From NCBI GenBank assembly GCA_947632305.1, contig CANROS010000003.1, positions 1 through 48,793 of the forward strand: a stretch of 48,793 bases of DNA. Direction: 5' to 3'. Position 1 is the stretch's first letter. Every line of letters begins with the position of its first letter. Under the pieces are notes generated by a model. That model worked only from the letters and a program-made list of their open reading frames with translations, was not told the DNA's origin and made no database searches. A program made the translations under genes and the position numbers. The DNA comes from an uncultured Paenalcaligenes sp. GTDB lineage: Bacteria > Pseudomonadota > Gammaproteobacteria > Burkholderiales > Burkholderiaceae_B. Below are positions 1 to 9,580 of the stretch, piece by piece.

Positions 1-716
1 AAAATCCCTAAAGCACTGCCCACCATCACCGTAGGCATAATGGCCAAACCATCTAACCCATCCGTCAGGTTGACGGCATTACTTGAACCCACAATCACAA
101 ACCACGTCAAAGCGGCAAAGCCCACCACGCCCAAGGGATAACTAATGCTTTTAAAAAAGGGCACGATCAAATCGGCTTGGGTAGGCAAAGGCATACTAAA
201 ACCGCTCCACACCCATTCTTTAAATAATGGCCACAGCTCGGCGGTATCAGGAGCAGACACGGCAAAGGTGAGATAGACAGAGGCCACTACCCCAATTAAA
301 GCCTGCCAAAAAAACTTTTGGCGAGAGGACATGCCTTCAGGGTCTCGGTGCACCACTTTTTTATAGTCATCGGCCCAACCGATCCACCCAAAACCAAAGG
401 TCACCAATAAGACCACCCAAACAAATCGGTTTGTCCAGTCCGCCCATAAAATGGTGCTGATCCCGATGGATATCAATATCAGCACCCCACCCATGGTGGG
501 GGTGCCATTTTTTTGCAAATGGGACTCAGGCCCATATGTGCGCACCGCTTGACCAATTTTGAGTTCGGTCAAGCGTCGTATTACCCACGGACCACAACAT
601 AAACCAATCACCAACGAGGTCGCACACGCTAATACAGCGCGTAAAGTGATGTATTCAAAAACACCAAAAGCACGAATATGAGACTCAGCAAGCCAACGCG
701 CTAGCTCAAGAAGCAT
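1..716 (-). CDS. mraY: Phospho-N-acetylmuramoyl-pentapeptide-transferase MraY, partial
   Basis: MraY is the polytopic inner-membrane enzyme that transfers phospho-MurNAc-pentapeptide from UDP to undecaprenyl phosphate, making lipid I. The ORF track misses it because the 3' end lies outside the window. Reading the minus strand from the ATG at 716 gives [12 protein letters not shown], then hydrophobic segments, a GTPTMGG motif, WADDYKK (the Asp pair of the family) and, near the left edge, [14 protein letters not shown]. These are hallmark MraY motifs. About 238 codons of the usual 360 or so are visible. Its ATG lies inside the end of murEF, with an 11-base overlap in another frame, so the two are probably translationally coupled. 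No frameshift is visible in the part present. Confidence 0.95.
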   Translation of the reverse strand, partial: MLLELARWLAESHIRAFGVFEYITLRAVLACATSLVIGLCCGPWVIRRLTELKIGQAVRTYGPESHLQKNGTPTMGGVLILISIGISTILWADWTNRFVWVVLLVTFGFGWIGWADDYKKVVHRDPEGMSSRQKFFWQALIGVVASVYLTFAVSAPDTAELWPLFKEWVWSGFSMPLPTQADLIVPFFKSISYPLGVVGFAALTWFVIVGSSNAVNLTDGLDGLAIMPTVMVGSALGI

Positions 717-3474
717 GGTGGCTCTCCAAGAAAGAAGCCTCTAGTGCTTTAACTACCCGCTCCATACGCGCACTGCGTGAGCCTTTAACCAAAGTCTGCG
801 CTGGCATTTCTTTTAAGAGTTGCTCAGTGAGCTCGTCTAGGGTGTCAAAGCTGCTTGCGCCTGCACCAAAAGCCTCCGCTGCTTTTTTCGCTTCTGTACC
901 ATGCACCAACAACACATCGATGCCTAAGTCTCGGGCATAAGCCCCGACCTCAGAGTGTACTGCCCCGCTATGAATGCCGACTTCGGCCATATTCCCCAAC
1001 ACCAACACTTTACGTCCTTTTAATTGTGCCAACACTTCGATGGCAACACGCACTGAATCAGGGTTGGCATTATAGCTGTCATCGATCAGCTGCACACCAT
1101 TGGGCAAATGTTTTACTTGCATGCGACCTGCTACGGCTTTAAAGGACTCTAGCCCTGCGACTATAGCCGCCAAAGGGGCTCCAGCTGCCGATGCACATGA
1201 AGCGGCAGCCAATGCATTACGTAGGTTGTGAACGCCTGGTACAGGCAAATGCACCTTGATGCCTTCGGAGCCAATCACTAGCCTAAACTGCGTGGATTCA
1301 GCCGCAGCATGGATATTTTCCGCTCGGACTACGGCGCCATCATTAAAGCCAAAACACTGCGTTTTTTTAGTACCTGCTAGCTCGTGCCAAAAGTCGGTAT
1401 AGGCATCATCCGCTGGGAACACCGCTACCCCGTGTTCGCCTAAGGCAGTTAACACCGCCCCATTTTCCGCCGCAACTGCATCCACGCTTTGCATGAATTC
1501 TTGGTGTTCGCGCTGCGCATTATTAATCAAGGCAATGGTGGGCGCGGCAATCTGAGCCAAGGGCAAGATTTCACCGGGGTGATTCATCCCCAACTCAAAC
1601 ACTGCAGCCTTATGCTGAGCGGTTAAGCGCAACACAGATAAAGGCACACCAATTTGATTATTCAAATTGCCTGCGGTCGCTAGAAACGGCTCTTTACCCC
1701 CTAACCAAGCGGTGAAAATAGCCGCAATCATTTCCTTGGTGGTGGTTTTACCATTACTGCCTGTCACAGCAACGACTGGTATGTTAAAACGACGACGCCA
1801 CAACGCCGCTACTTTGGTCAAAGCTACCTGCGTGTCACCTAAAACAAACTGAGGAATATCTACGTCTACCGCATGCTCAACCAAAGCCGCCACAGCGCCT
1901 TTGTCTTTGGCGGCCTGAACGTAATCATGGCCATCAAAGCTTTCCCCTTGTAAAGCCACAAATAATTGCCCGGGCTGTATCGTACGGGTATCAGTAGACA
2001 TACTTAAACCACGCAACCAAGTCAAAGCAAAACTGGCCCAATGACTGTCGTCAAAAACCAAACGTTGACCTTGTACCTCTTGGTAGGTTTCATGCCCTTT
2101 ACCCGCAATCAAGACAATATCATTGGGCTCGGCTACCCACAGAGTCTGCAGAATGGCTTTGGCTCGATCCAACTGCACCTCAGGAGTACGGGTCATGCCT
2201 TTTTGGATTTGTTCGATAATGCTTAGCGGATCTTCAGAGCGTGGGTTATCCGTGGTGATAACGACTTGATCCGCTAAACGATCGGCAATAGCCCCCATGA
2301 GGGGACGTTTGAGTTTGTCACGATCACCACCACACCCAAACACACACCAAATCTTGCCGCCACGTACCTGTGCGGTATCTCGTAAAGAAAGCAAAGCTCG
2401 CTCTAAGGCGTCCGGCGAATGGGCATAATCCACCACCGCTAAAGGCGCCGAACGATGAGCGCCTACGGCTAATGCTTTAACAATTTCCAATCGACCTGGT
2501 ACTGGACCTAAGGTAGCCATCAAACGGGCTGTTTTCGCAATAGGCCAACCTAAATCCAACAACACCGTCGCTACCAACAAAAGATTAGAGACGTTATGCT
2601 CACCTAATAAGCGCGTTAAGATCTGCGCAGTGCCATGGGCCTCGATCAAGTTAAAAACCTGACCATCTGCAGCGGTATGAATGTCATCAGCAAACAAATC
2701 CGCCTGGGCGTCTTGAGTGGAATAACTCAAGATACGTTGAGCTGTCGCCTCTGTGAGCAATTGTTTGCCAAACGCATCATCAAGATTAAGCACAGCCAAA
2801 CGTAAATTAGGCCATGTAAAGAGCCGACTTTTGGCTGCAGCATAGTTTGCTTCGGTATGGTGGTAGTCTAGGTGATCGTGCGATAGATTCGTTAGCGCCG
2901 CGATATCTATTTGCACCTGATCCAAACGACCTTGTTCCAAACCAATGGATGAGGCTTCCAGAGCGACCAAGTTGGCCCCTGCCGCCTGAATAGCCGCCAA
3001 ACTACGATGCATAGTCAACACATCAGGGGTAGTCAACACGCCACCCAGATTGGTGCCATCAGGCAACGTCACCCCTAAGGTGCCAATGGTGCCGCACGAT
3101 ACCCCTGAGTTATTTAGCATGGCAGCTAGCCATTGCACGCTGGAGGTCTTGCCATTGGTGCCGGTAATAGCAACCACCGTCATTTGCTCCGAAGGTCGGC
3201 CATACCATTCGTGCGCAATCGCTCCTAAGTGAGCTCGCAAATTAGGTACCACTAAACTAGGCACAGCGCTTTGCGTGGCTGTGCTGTCATCTTTTACTAC
3301 CGCCACCGCGCCTGCGGCAATTGCTTGCTGGATATAGTCATGGCCACTGCTCGCCTGACCCGCGCAAGCAAAAAACACATCACCTGGTTGAATGACTCGT
3401 GAATCCAAACACAAATGAGCTGTACTAAGAACGTGATTTTCTTTTAACCAATTAACAATATTTTTCGTGTTCAT
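706..3474 (-). CDS. murEF: Bifunctional MurE-MurF ligase fusion
   Basis: One 922-residue chain carries two consecutive cytoplasmic peptidoglycan ligases. Residues 1 to about 489 are MurE, which adds the third stem residue: P-loop TGTNGKTS (104-111), YAAAKSRLF with the lysine expected to be carbamylated (about 215), YAHSPDA (350-356) and DNPR (409-412). DNPR is the signature for meso-diaminopimelate as substrate. Residues from about 492 are MurF, which adds D-Ala-D-Ala: P-loop TGSNGKTT (571-578) and [10 protein letters not shown] further on. The stop TAA of ftsI shares one base with this ATG. Fusions of this kind are known in Bordetella and relatives. The MurF half begins at its STDTRT strand, so the first 20-30 residues of a free MurF are missing. 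An in-frame ATG at 2001 has no visible Shine-Dalgarno, so separate MurF translation is unlikely. Confidence 0.97.
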   Translation of the reverse strand: MNTKNIVNWLKENHVLSTAHLCLDSRVIQPGDVFFACAGQASSGHDYIQQAIAAGAVAVVKDDSTATQSAVPSLVVPNLRAHLGAIAHEWYGRPSEQMTVVAITGTNGKTSSVQWLAAMLNNSGVSCGTIGTLGVTLPDGTNLGGVLTTPDVLTMHRSLAAIQAAGANLVALEASSIGLEQGRLDQVQIDIAALTNLSHDHLDYHHTEANYAAAKSRLFTWPNLRLAVLNLDDAFGKQLLTEATAQRILSYSTQDAQADLFADDIHTAADGQVFNLIEAHGTAQILTRLLGEHNVSNLLLVATVLLDLGWPIAKTARLMATLGPVPGRLEIVKALAVGAHRSAPLAVVDYAHSPDALERALLSLRDTAQVRGGKIWCVFGCGGDRDKLKRPLMGAIADRLADQVVITTDNPRSEDPLSIIEQIQKGMTRTPEVQLDRAKAILQTLWVAEPNDIVLIAGKGHETYQEVQGQRLVFDDSHWASFALTWLRGLSMSTDTRTIQPGQLFVALQGESFDGHDYVQAAKDKGAVAALVEHAVDVDIPQFVLGDTQVALTKVAALWRRRFNIPVVAVTGSNGKTTTKEMIAAIFTAWLGGKEPFLATAGNLNNQIGVPLSVLRLTAQHKAAVFELGMNHPGEILPLAQIAAPTIALINNAQREHQEFMQSVDAVAAENGAVLTALGEHGVAVFPADDAYTDFWHELAGTKKTQCFGFNDGAVVRAENIHAAAESTQFRLVIGSEGIKVHLPVPGVHNLRNALAAASCASAAGAPLAAIVAGLESFKAVAGRMQVKHLPNGVQLIDDSYNANPDSVRVAIEVLAQLKGRKVLVLGNMAEVGIHSGAVHSEVGAYARDLGIDVLLVHGTEAKKAAEAFGAGASSFDTLDELTEQLLKEMPAQTLVKGSRSARMERVVKALEASFLESHHAS

Positions 3475-5213
3475 TATTGTCTTTTCTCCTGATCGGCGCC
3501 AAAGGCCACCAATGCATCCACCGGCTCATCCGGCTCAATTTCGAGGCGTCGTAAGCTATTTGCCACAATGTCAGCAAACACAGGAGCAGCTATTCGACCA
3601 CCATAATAATGTCCTTTGGGTTCATCAATACTCACAGCCACCACAATGCGTGGATTAGAGACAGGAGCAAAACCAACAAAAGATCCTCTGTATAACGATT
3701 TACTATATTTACCATCTACAATTTTTCGAGCAGTACCACTTTTACCCGCCACTCGGTACCCTTGAACCTGAGCCAAACGCGCCCCTTCGGGACCCGCGGC
3801 ATCTTCAAGCATATGACGCACGGCAAGTGCAACCTCAGGTCTAAAGACCTGGATGCTGGTGGGCTGCATGTCTCGTTTAATCAGGCTCAGCGACACCATA
3901 TCGCCATTACGAGCGAACACAGTAAAGGCTTGAGCCATTTGCATCAACGAAGCCGACAACCCATAACCGTAAGCCATCGTGGCGCGTTCTATAGGACGCC
4001 AGCGGTCCCACGGTCGTAACCGTCCGGCTACGGCTCCGGGAAAGCCAATCTGTGGGGCTCGACCAAAGCCCAACAGAGTGAATTTTTGCCACATTTCCTC
4101 GGAGGTCAGCATTTCAGAGATCATCGTCATGCCAATATTGCTAGAGCGACGGATGATGCCTGCGGCGTCTAGCACGCCATTATTTCGACTCACGTCACTA
4201 ATGGTGTGCCCCTGATAACGGTACTGACCATTGCCTGTATTGAACTTGGTATTTAGACCTATACGTTTAATATCCAAAGCCAAAGCCACGGTAAATGGTT
4301 TCATGGTCGAGCCTGGCTCAAAGGTGTCAGTCAAGGCTCGGTTACGCGTTAATTCGGGTCGAATGGTCTGACGCTGAGCAGGGTCATACGTAGGCAAATT
4401 AACTAAAGCCAAAATTTCGCCTGTTTGTACATCGGCCACTATCGCGCTAGCTGCTTTAGCATTGGTTTCCGTCATGGCTTTGTCTAAAGCCATAAACGTG
4501 TCGTACTGCATGCCGGCATCCAACGATAAATAGATATCCTGACCATGACTAGGTGGGATCACCTCAGCCACGTCCTCCAACACGCGCCCTAAACGATCGC
4601 GTAAGACTTTGCGTGACCCGGCCTGCCCTGCGAGATCGGCATTAAAAGCGAGCTCTACGCCTTCTTTGCCCTCGCCATCAATATCAGTAATCCCTACGAT
4701 TTGGGAAACCGTTTCCCCCTCGGGGTAGACCCTACGCAGTTCGTCTTTGGTGTGAATACCTGGCACCTTAAGGGCTAAAATTTGCTCGGCCACATCCAGT
4801 TCGACTTGGCGTTTCAAATAGGCAAATTCACGCCCACCCCGGCTAATTAAGCGTTTTACCTCTGAGAGAGGTAAATTTAAAATAGCACCCACCTCGCTTA
4901 ATTGTTTATCTGTGGCCCTAGCGCTGTCTTGGGGGTTAGCCCAAATGGCTTTGACCAACACAGATGAAGCCAAGACCACTTTACCGGAGCGATCAAAGAT
5001 TTTACCTCGAATTGCCGGCAAGCTTAGTTCTTGGTGATAACGTTTTTCCCCTTGGGCCTGCAGAAAATCTGTGTTGAGCCCTTGTAATTGTAAAGCACGC
5101 ACAATCAGGGCCCCAAAGGCCAACAGAATACAGAGCAAAACAAATCTAGCCCGCCATAGAGGAACACTAGTAGCGGGCTGTGATTTTCTAATTTTATGGT
5201 CGCGTGCGCTCAT
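3474..5213 (-). CDS. ftsI: Septal peptidoglycan transpeptidase FtsI (PBP3)
   Basis: FtsI is the division-specific class B penicillin-binding protein that cross-links septal peptidoglycan in the divisome with FtsW and FtsQLB. The 579-residue product has a short cytoplasmic tail, one transmembrane anchor (about 23-42), a pedestal domain and a transpeptidase domain. The three active-site motifs are intact: STMK (302-305, Ser302 nucleophile), SSN (357-359) and KSGT (491-494). Length is normal for the family. Its ATG overlaps the ftsL stop by four bases (ATGA type) and its stop TAA overlaps the murEF start by one base, so it lies inside a tightly coupled operon. Confidence 0.97.
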   Translation of the reverse strand: MSARDHKIRKSQPATSVPLWRARFVLLCILLAFGALIVRALQLQGLNTDFLQAQGEKRYHQELSLPAIRGKIFDRSGKVVLASSVLVKAIWANPQDSARATDKQLSEVGAILNLPLSEVKRLISRGGREFAYLKRQVELDVAEQILALKVPGIHTKDELRRVYPEGETVSQIVGITDIDGEGKEGVELAFNADLAGQAGSRKVLRDRLGRVLEDVAEVIPPSHGQDIYLSLDAGMQYDTFMALDKAMTETNAKAASAIVADVQTGEILALVNLPTYDPAQRQTIRPELTRNRALTDTFEPGSTMKPFTVALALDIKRIGLNTKFNTGNGQYRYQGHTISDVSRNNGVLDAAGIIRRSSNIGMTMISEMLTSEEMWQKFTLLGFGRAPQIGFPGAVAGRLRPWDRWRPIERATMAYGYGLSASLMQMAQAFTVFARNGDMVSLSLIKRDMQPTSIQVFRPEVALAVRHMLEDAAGPEGARLAQVQGYRVAGKSGTARKIVDGKYSKSLYRGSFVGFAPVSNPRIVVAVSIDEPKGHYYGGRIAAPVFADIVANSLRRLEIEPDEPVDALVAFGADQEKRQ

Positions 5214-5512
5214 GGCCGCCCCTCGCGGGGGACCAGCACAGACGGTCTACCAGGGATATACATAGTACGTGGCAGCTCGGCAGGTACTAGGTTGAGATCT
5301 TCTCGGGCTAGCTGAGTAATACGAGCATGACGGACCAACTCGGCTCGATCAGATTGCAAGTGACGCCAAGCAATATCCAGCTCTTGGGCTTGTAAGCCTA
5401 ATTGCTCACTTTTAATAAAAAGGGATCGAGAATGATAGCGAGTATTTACCAGACTAATGGCAGAGATCATAACCGCTATAACGAGTATGGGCACAGTAAT
5501 GCGAAAACTCAT
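5210..5512 (-). CDS. ftsL: Cell division protein FtsL
   Basis: FtsL is a small bitopic divisome protein that pairs with FtsB through a periplasmic coiled coil and helps activate FtsW-FtsI. The product is 100 residues, with an N-terminal hydrophobic segment (about residues 4-22), then a heptad-like helical stretch (about 30-65) and a short tail. Sequence identity of FtsL is poor across phyla, so the call rests on size, topology and its place between rsmH and ftsI. Both ends overlap neighbours by four bases (stop of rsmH, start of ftsI). Confidence 0.92.
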   Translation of the reverse strand: MSFRITVPILVIAVMISAISLVNTRYHSRSLFIKSEQLGLQAQELDIAWRHLQSDRAELVRHARITQLAREDLNLVPAELPRTMYIPGRPSVLVPREGRP

Positions 5513-6573
5513 CGCCGCCCTCCCCGTTTAAAGCTGCCCGCATTCGCCAAATAATCAACCGCATCCGTTAATTGACGCTGCCAATCGTCTGTTAAGGTGG
5601 CTTCTGTACGCTGCGCTACCCGCAGTACCGCGGAACGCGAACGCGTGTTAGCACCGATTTCATCTGAGTTCGGTAAAACGCGCCCTAGATTGTCTAACCA
5701 CGGTGCCGGCATATCGTGCGGCGCTATGGGCAAACGCGAATACTGCACCGCAGGATTCGCAGCTGCTGCAATAAACTGTTTAACAATACGGTCTTCTAGA
5801 GAGTGAAAACTAATTACCGCTAGACGACCCGCCGGTTTTAACAGCTCTAGAGTGCGCGGGAGCGCATCCGTAAGCTCCTGGAGCTCGCGGTTGAGGTAAA
5901 TCCGTATAGCCTGGAAGGTCCTGGTGGCTGGGTGATGATTCTTTTCCCGCGTGCGGACGGTGCCGGCGACCAACTCGGCGAGATCATACGTGGTGTGTAG
6001 CGGGCTGGATTCGCGGCGTGTTGTAATCGCCTTTGCAATCTGGAAAGCAAACCGTTCTTCGCCATAATCTGCGATGACCTCCTTAATTTCATTTTGGTCG
6101 GCCGTAGCCAACCATTCGGCGGCAGTTAAGCCTGTGGAATTGTTCATGCGCATGTCCAGAGGACCATCACGCATAAATGAAAAACCTCGCTCGGCATCAT
6201 CTAACTGGGGCGATGACACCCCTAAATCCATCATGACACCATCAATCTGATCTATACCCAAGTCCCGTAAACGGGTAGCTATGTTTTCAAAGCCATCGTG
6301 GCACACCACCACCCGAGGGTCTTCTTTTTGAAGCGCTAACGCAAAGCCAATCGCAGTGGGGTCTTTATCAAACACCACCAAACGCGCGCTAGGCGCTAAA
6401 AATTGCAATAAATAACGACTATGACCACCGCGGCCAAAAGTAGCATCCACAAAGATGCCCTCTACCAGCGGTAAAGTCGAATCGAGCACTGACCAGCGCT
6501 TTGAGGTGAAACGAGGCGCAATCAATGCGGAAACAGTTGCTTCCAATAAAACGGAACGATGTTTGAGTTCCAT
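5509..6573 (-). CDS. rsmH: 16S rRNA (cytosine1402-N4)-methyltransferase RsmH
   Basis: RsmH (MraW) methylates N4 of C1402 in the ribosomal P site using S-adenosylmethionine. The SAM-binding motif VDATFGRGGHS is at about 42-52, and DGVMMDLGVSSPQLD and the C-terminal VISFHSLEDRIVK are typical family blocks. At 354 residues it is longer than the roughly 313 of E. coli, because of an insertion of about 20 residues (around 21-38) ahead of motif I. I believe this extension is shared by Alcaligenaceae. It follows mraZ by 12 bases and overlaps ftsL by four. Confidence 0.97.
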   Translation of the reverse strand: MELKHRSVLLEATVSALIAPRFTSKRWSVLDSTLPLVEGIFVDATFGRGGHSRYLLQFLAPSARLVVFDKDPTAIGFALALQKEDPRVVVCHDGFENIATRLRDLGIDQIDGVMMDLGVSSPQLDDAERGFSFMRDGPLDMRMNNSTGLTAAEWLATADQNEIKEVIADYGEERFAFQIAKAITTRRESSPLHTTYDLAELVAGTVRTREKNHHPATRTFQAIRIYLNRELQELTDALPRTLELLKPAGRLAVISFHSLEDRIVKQFIAAAANPAVQYSRLPIAPHDMPAPWLDNLGRVLPNSDEIGANTRSRSAVLRVAQRTEATLTDDWQRQLTDAVDYLANAGSFKRGGRR

Positions 6574-6585
6574 AAACGAGCCGAC

Positions 6586-7014
6586 TCAGAGTGAAAATTG
6601 TTCTAATGCCTCTGGCAACCCTTTTGCTAGATCTTCGGTTTGACGGGTCTCTAGTAACTGGGCATCCCAGAGCTCAAAATGACCGCCCAAACCTAAAAGC
6701 ATGGTGTTCTTTTGAAGACCCGCTGCTTGACGTAATTCGGGAGCGATTAAAATACGCCCGGCCGAATCAATTTCTACGTCTTGGGCGGAACCCAACATTA
6801 AACGTTGCAAGGCACGTGCGCTCATGGGCAGAGCCGCAATTTGCTCGCGCTTTTGTTCCCACAGAGATCGGGGATAAAGAATTAGGCAGCCATCTGGGTG
6901 TCGTGTAAGCGTGAGACGACCGTTCTCCTGGGCCATTAAGGCCGTACGGTGTCGCGTAGGAATGATCAGACGCCCCTTAGCATCTAGGCTAAGAGCACTG
7001 CTACCTTGATACAT
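6586..7014 (-). CDS. mraZ: Transcriptional regulator MraZ
   Basis: MraZ is an AbrB/SpoVT-fold DNA-binding protein that forms ring oligomers and regulates its own dcw promoter. Two swapped-hairpin repeats are visible, each with the DxxGR core: DAKGR near the N-terminus and DSAGR in the middle. The ORF track starts at 7026 (MDGAMYQ). I prefer the second ATG at 7014, because family members begin M(F/Y)QG followed by the first repeat, giving 142 residues, and a purine-rich GGATGGGG precedes it. Start at 7026 cannot be excluded. It is the first gene of the cluster and sits directly behind the MraZ boxes. Confidence 0.95.
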   Translation of the reverse strand: MYQGSSALSLDAKGRLIIPTRHRTALMAQENGRLTLTRHPDGCLILYPRSLWEQKREQIAALPMSARALQRLMLGSAQDVEIDSAGRILIAPELRQAAGLQKNTMLLGLGGHFELWDAQLLETRQTEDLAKGLPEALEQFSL

Positions 7015-7036
7015 GGCCCCATCCATTTACACTAAA

Positions 7037-7052
7037 TCCCACTTTTTCCCAC
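7037..7052 (-). promoter_or_regulatory. MraZ operator: two phased GTGGGA boxes
   Basis: On the minus strand GTGGGA occurs twice with exactly 10 bases from start to start (7047-7052 and 7037-7042). Characterised MraZ operators are direct TGGGN repeats separated by 5 bases, which is the same phasing. The upstream box overlaps the predicted -10 element, which fits direct autorepression. Continuing the 10-base phase gives poorer matches at the next two positions. Confidence 0.82.
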
Positions 7053-7079
7053 TCTAAGCTATGCACGAGCGGTGGTCAA
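7051..7079 (-). promoter_or_regulatory. Predicted mra (dcw) promoter
   Basis: On the minus strand TTGACC (7074-7079) is followed after exactly 17 bases by TAGAGT (7051-7056), a good sigma70-type pair. The predicted start of transcription falls within or next to the second MraZ box, leaving a leader of roughly 25-35 bases before mraZ. No other element upstream back to the rnpB terminator is as good. Confidence 0.7.
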
Positions 7080-7202
7080 GGCTCTAACTTCAGGTTTTGC
7101 AATGACAACAATCACTTAGGTTACATTTATAAATGAAAAAATTGCTCAAAAAAGCTAATAAATCAAGGTATTGCTCAGGAATATGAAAGGGCTTTATGAA
7201 AA

Positions 7203-7233
7203 CAAAAAACGCCCAACAAATAAATGCGGGCGT
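7203..7233 (-). terminator. Intrinsic terminator of rnpB
   Basis: On the minus strand ACGCCC and GGGCGT pair perfectly around a loop of about 13-15 bases and are followed by TTTTTTG. It lies about 50 bases past the mature 3' end of rnpB and insulates it from the mra promoter. Confidence 0.85.
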
Positions 7234-7284
7234 CATACATATTACATTTAATAACATTTAGTCGGCGAGTACGCCGTAAAGAAA

Positions 7285-7680
7285 GTGGGACAGGTCTATA
7301 GGCCGGATTTTGTAAGCCCGAAGGCTGGCAATCATTCGTCTAGGCCCATGATTGCTCATGGGCTCGAGCCACCTACCCGCATACTCGAGCGAGCCGCCCT
7401 TTAGGTAATTAAACCCTTGTATGCCTATTTGATGTTGCTCCAGATAGAGGTTACCGCGTTTCACCCTGCATTGTTATAACTGAAAAATCAGTTAAACAGT
7501 ACGGAGATAGCCGTACCAGTGCATATATAATAGGATATGCCCCCAACGCAGTCTCGTCTCTGTGGCCCTAGTCCTTGGCTTGTCTTTAGACTCGCCAGAC
7601 GGCTGTTAGCCGCTATCTTGCTCTATGGAGTCCGGACCTTCCTCGTTAATAAATTAACGCGATTGCCCGACCTGCCCCAC
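7285..7680 (-). ncRNA. rnpB: RNase P RNA (M1-type, class A)
   Basis: This is the catalytic RNA of RNase P, which matures tRNA 5' ends. The ends pair as helix P1: GTGGGGCAGGTC at the 5' end pairs over 12 positions (one G-U) with GACCTGTCCCAC at the 3' end. Conserved core segments are present: GAGGAAGGTCCGGACTCC (CR-I) near the 5' end, a GGAGCAA segment with flanking sequence in the middle, CTAGACGAATGATTGCC, and ACAAAATCCGGCCTA (CR-V, 3' strand of P4). Length near 396 nt is normal. Small ORFs called here (7258-7464, 7537-7803) are artefacts. P4 shows paired substitutions relative to E. coli; see findings. Confidence 0.96.
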
Positions 7681-7686
7681 AGATAT

Positions 7687-7692
7687 ATTGTA
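7687..7692 (-). promoter_or_regulatory. -10 box of rnpB
   Basis: TACAAT on the minus strand ends six bases before the G that opens helix P1, an ideal position for a -10 element. The -35 region 17 bases upstream (TGAATG) is a poor match. Confidence 0.68.
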
Positions 7693-7735
7693 CCCTGCGT
7701 AGGCTCCCACATTCATTTTTATTTTTTATTGGCCT

Positions 7736-9535
7736 ATGTCTATTCATTTAGTGACCCTGAACCGCGTCCAACTCGCCTTTGGCCACCATCCTTTATTGGA
7801 TAATGCCGACCTTATCATTCATGATAATGAGCGTTGTGGATTAATTGGACGAAATGGCACAGGCAAATCCTCACTGTTAAAACTCATTGATCAACGCCTC
7901 CAACCCGATGAAGGCGACATCATGTTCAAAAGCGGCCTTCGTGTGGCCACCGTAGAGCAAGAGCCAGAGCTACCTACCGACACCAGCATTTATGACTATT
8001 TATGTGGCGACTATGCCGAGACCGAAGATTGGCAACGCGTGGGGCGTGTTGGCGCCTTAATCGATCAACTCGGCTTAAACGGCGATGCCTTAACCAATGC
8101 GCTCTCTGGCGGTACCCGTAAACGGGTAGCACTGGCTAAAGCCATGGTGGATGAACCTGATTTATTGCTCTTAGACGAGCCCACCAACCACCTAGACTTC
8201 GATGGTATTCTCTGGCTAGAACAGCAACTCAAACAGTTTCGTGGCAGTATCATTGTCATTACCCATGACCGTGCTTTCTTGGACGCTGTGGCCACCCGTA
8301 TTATTGAACTGGATCGCGGTCAAATTTTCAGCTTTCCCGGTAACTTCTCTCGTTGGCAAGAACGTAAAGCCGAATGGCTTGAAACCGAAGCTCAACAAAA
8401 CGCCAAATTTGATAAGTTCTTAGCCCAAGAAGAAGTCTGGATACGCACTGGCGTACAAGCCCGTCGCACACGTGACGAAGGCAGAGTACGCCGCCTAGAA
8501 GCCTTACGTCGAGATCGTGCCGCCCGACGCGAGCGCAGTGGTAACGTCAACTTTGCTATTGCCGAAGGCAGAAAATCAGGTCGCATCGTGATTGAAGCCG
8601 AACACATTCAGCAACGCTACGATGACCAAGTCTTAATTGATGATTTTTCCACAGTCATTATGCGTGGTGACCGTCTTGGTTTCATTGGAGCCAACGGCGT
8701 CGGCAAGACCACTTTGCTACGCATTTTATTAGGTCTACAGCCCCCCACCAGTGGCCACATTAAACACGGTACCCAACTAACCATTGGTTACTTTGATCAA
8801 ATGCGCGCCAACTTAGATGAAAATGCGACCCTGGCAGAAACCATCAGCCCTGGCACCGAATGGATTGAAATCGGCGATCAACGCAAACACGTTATGAGCT
8901 ACCTAGAGGACTTCCTCTTTCCCGCTGCGCGAGCTCACTCTCCTGTCAAAACCTTATCGGGGGGCGAACGAGCACGCTTAGCCTTAGCTCGTATGTTTGC
9001 TCAACCCACCAATGTTTTGGTTTTAGACGAACCCACCAATGACTTAGATATCGAAACGCTAGAGCTACTAGAGCAATTACTGACTGAGTACAGCGGTACG
9101 GTCATGCTCGTTAGCCATGATAGGGCCTTTTTAAATAACGTCGTCACCCAAGTGGTCGCCGCGGAAGGCAATGGCAAGTGGGGAGAATACGTGGGGGGGT
9201 ATGACGACTGGCTGGCTCAACGCCCTGCACCCAGCAGCACCGCCAGCACGGCTCCTACTACCAGCGCTAAATCCAAAGTGGAACCCGCTACCACCCCTGC
9301 ACGTGCCACGCCCCCAGCTAAAAAACTGGCTCCTTGGGAGGAACGCGAATTGGCAGAGCTACCGGAAAAAATCGCCGCCATTGAAACCAAGCAAACCGAC
9401 CTAGCCCAACAACTGACTAACCCAGACCTTTATGCTGAGGGCAACGCCAAAGCTGAAGCCATTCATGCCGAGCTAGAGCTGCTAGAAACGCAACTACTCG
9501 AGCTATTCGAACGCTGGGAAGACTTAGAGCAATAA
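7736..9535 (+). CDS. uup: ABC-F family ATPase, Uup type
   Basis: Uup-like ABC-F proteins are cytosolic twin-ATPase factors acting on ribosomes or nucleic acid; E. coli Uup affects transposon excision and ribosome handling. There is no membrane domain. Nucleotide-binding domain 1 has Walker A GRNGTGKSS (38-46), signature LSGG (123-126) and Walker B/H region LLLLDEPTNHLD. The inter-domain linker (about 205-275) is charged and helical. Domain 2 has GANGVGKTT (318-326), LSGGERARLALAR (from 407) and DEPTNDLD. After about 485 comes an Ala/Thr/Ser/Pro-rich linker and then a coiled-coil C-terminal domain (about 530-599), the Uup hallmark. It diverges from rnpB, its ATG lying 55 bases from the RNA start. 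Confidence 0.92.
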   Translation: MSIHLVTLNRVQLAFGHHPLLDNADLIIHDNERCGLIGRNGTGKSSLLKLIDQRLQPDEGDIMFKSGLRVATVEQEPELPTDTSIYDYLCGDYAETEDWQRVGRVGALIDQLGLNGDALTNALSGGTRKRVALAKAMVDEPDLLLLDEPTNHLDFDGILWLEQQLKQFRGSIIVITHDRAFLDAVATRIIELDRGQIFSFPGNFSRWQERKAEWLETEAQQNAKFDKFLAQEEVWIRTGVQARRTRDEGRVRRLEALRRDRAARRERSGNVNFAIAEGRKSGRIVIEAEHIQQRYDDQVLIDDFSTVIMRGDRLGFIGANGVGKTTLLRILLGLQPPTSGHIKHGTQLTIGYFDQMRANLDENATLAETISPGTEWIEIGDQRKHVMSYLEDFLFPAARAHSPVKTLSGGERARLALARMFAQPTNVLVLDEPTNDLDIETLELLEQLLTEYSGTVMLVSHDRAFLNNVVTQVVAAEGNGKWGEYVGGYDDWLAQRPAPSSTASTAPTTSAKSKVEPATTPARATPPAKKLAPWEERELAELPEKIAAIETKQTDLAQQLTNPDLYAEGNAKAEAIHAELELLETQLLELFERWEDLEQ

Positions 9536-9580
9536 AGCCCTTAGTGTCCTAAACCCACGATCTGATCTCGCTCGACCAAT

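Noticed and set aside
7258-7803. ORF-track calls 7258-7464 (68 aa, minus) and 7537-7803 (88 aa, plus)
   Set aside because: Both lie in or across the RNase P RNA gene and its promoter and have no ribosome-binding site or family resemblance.
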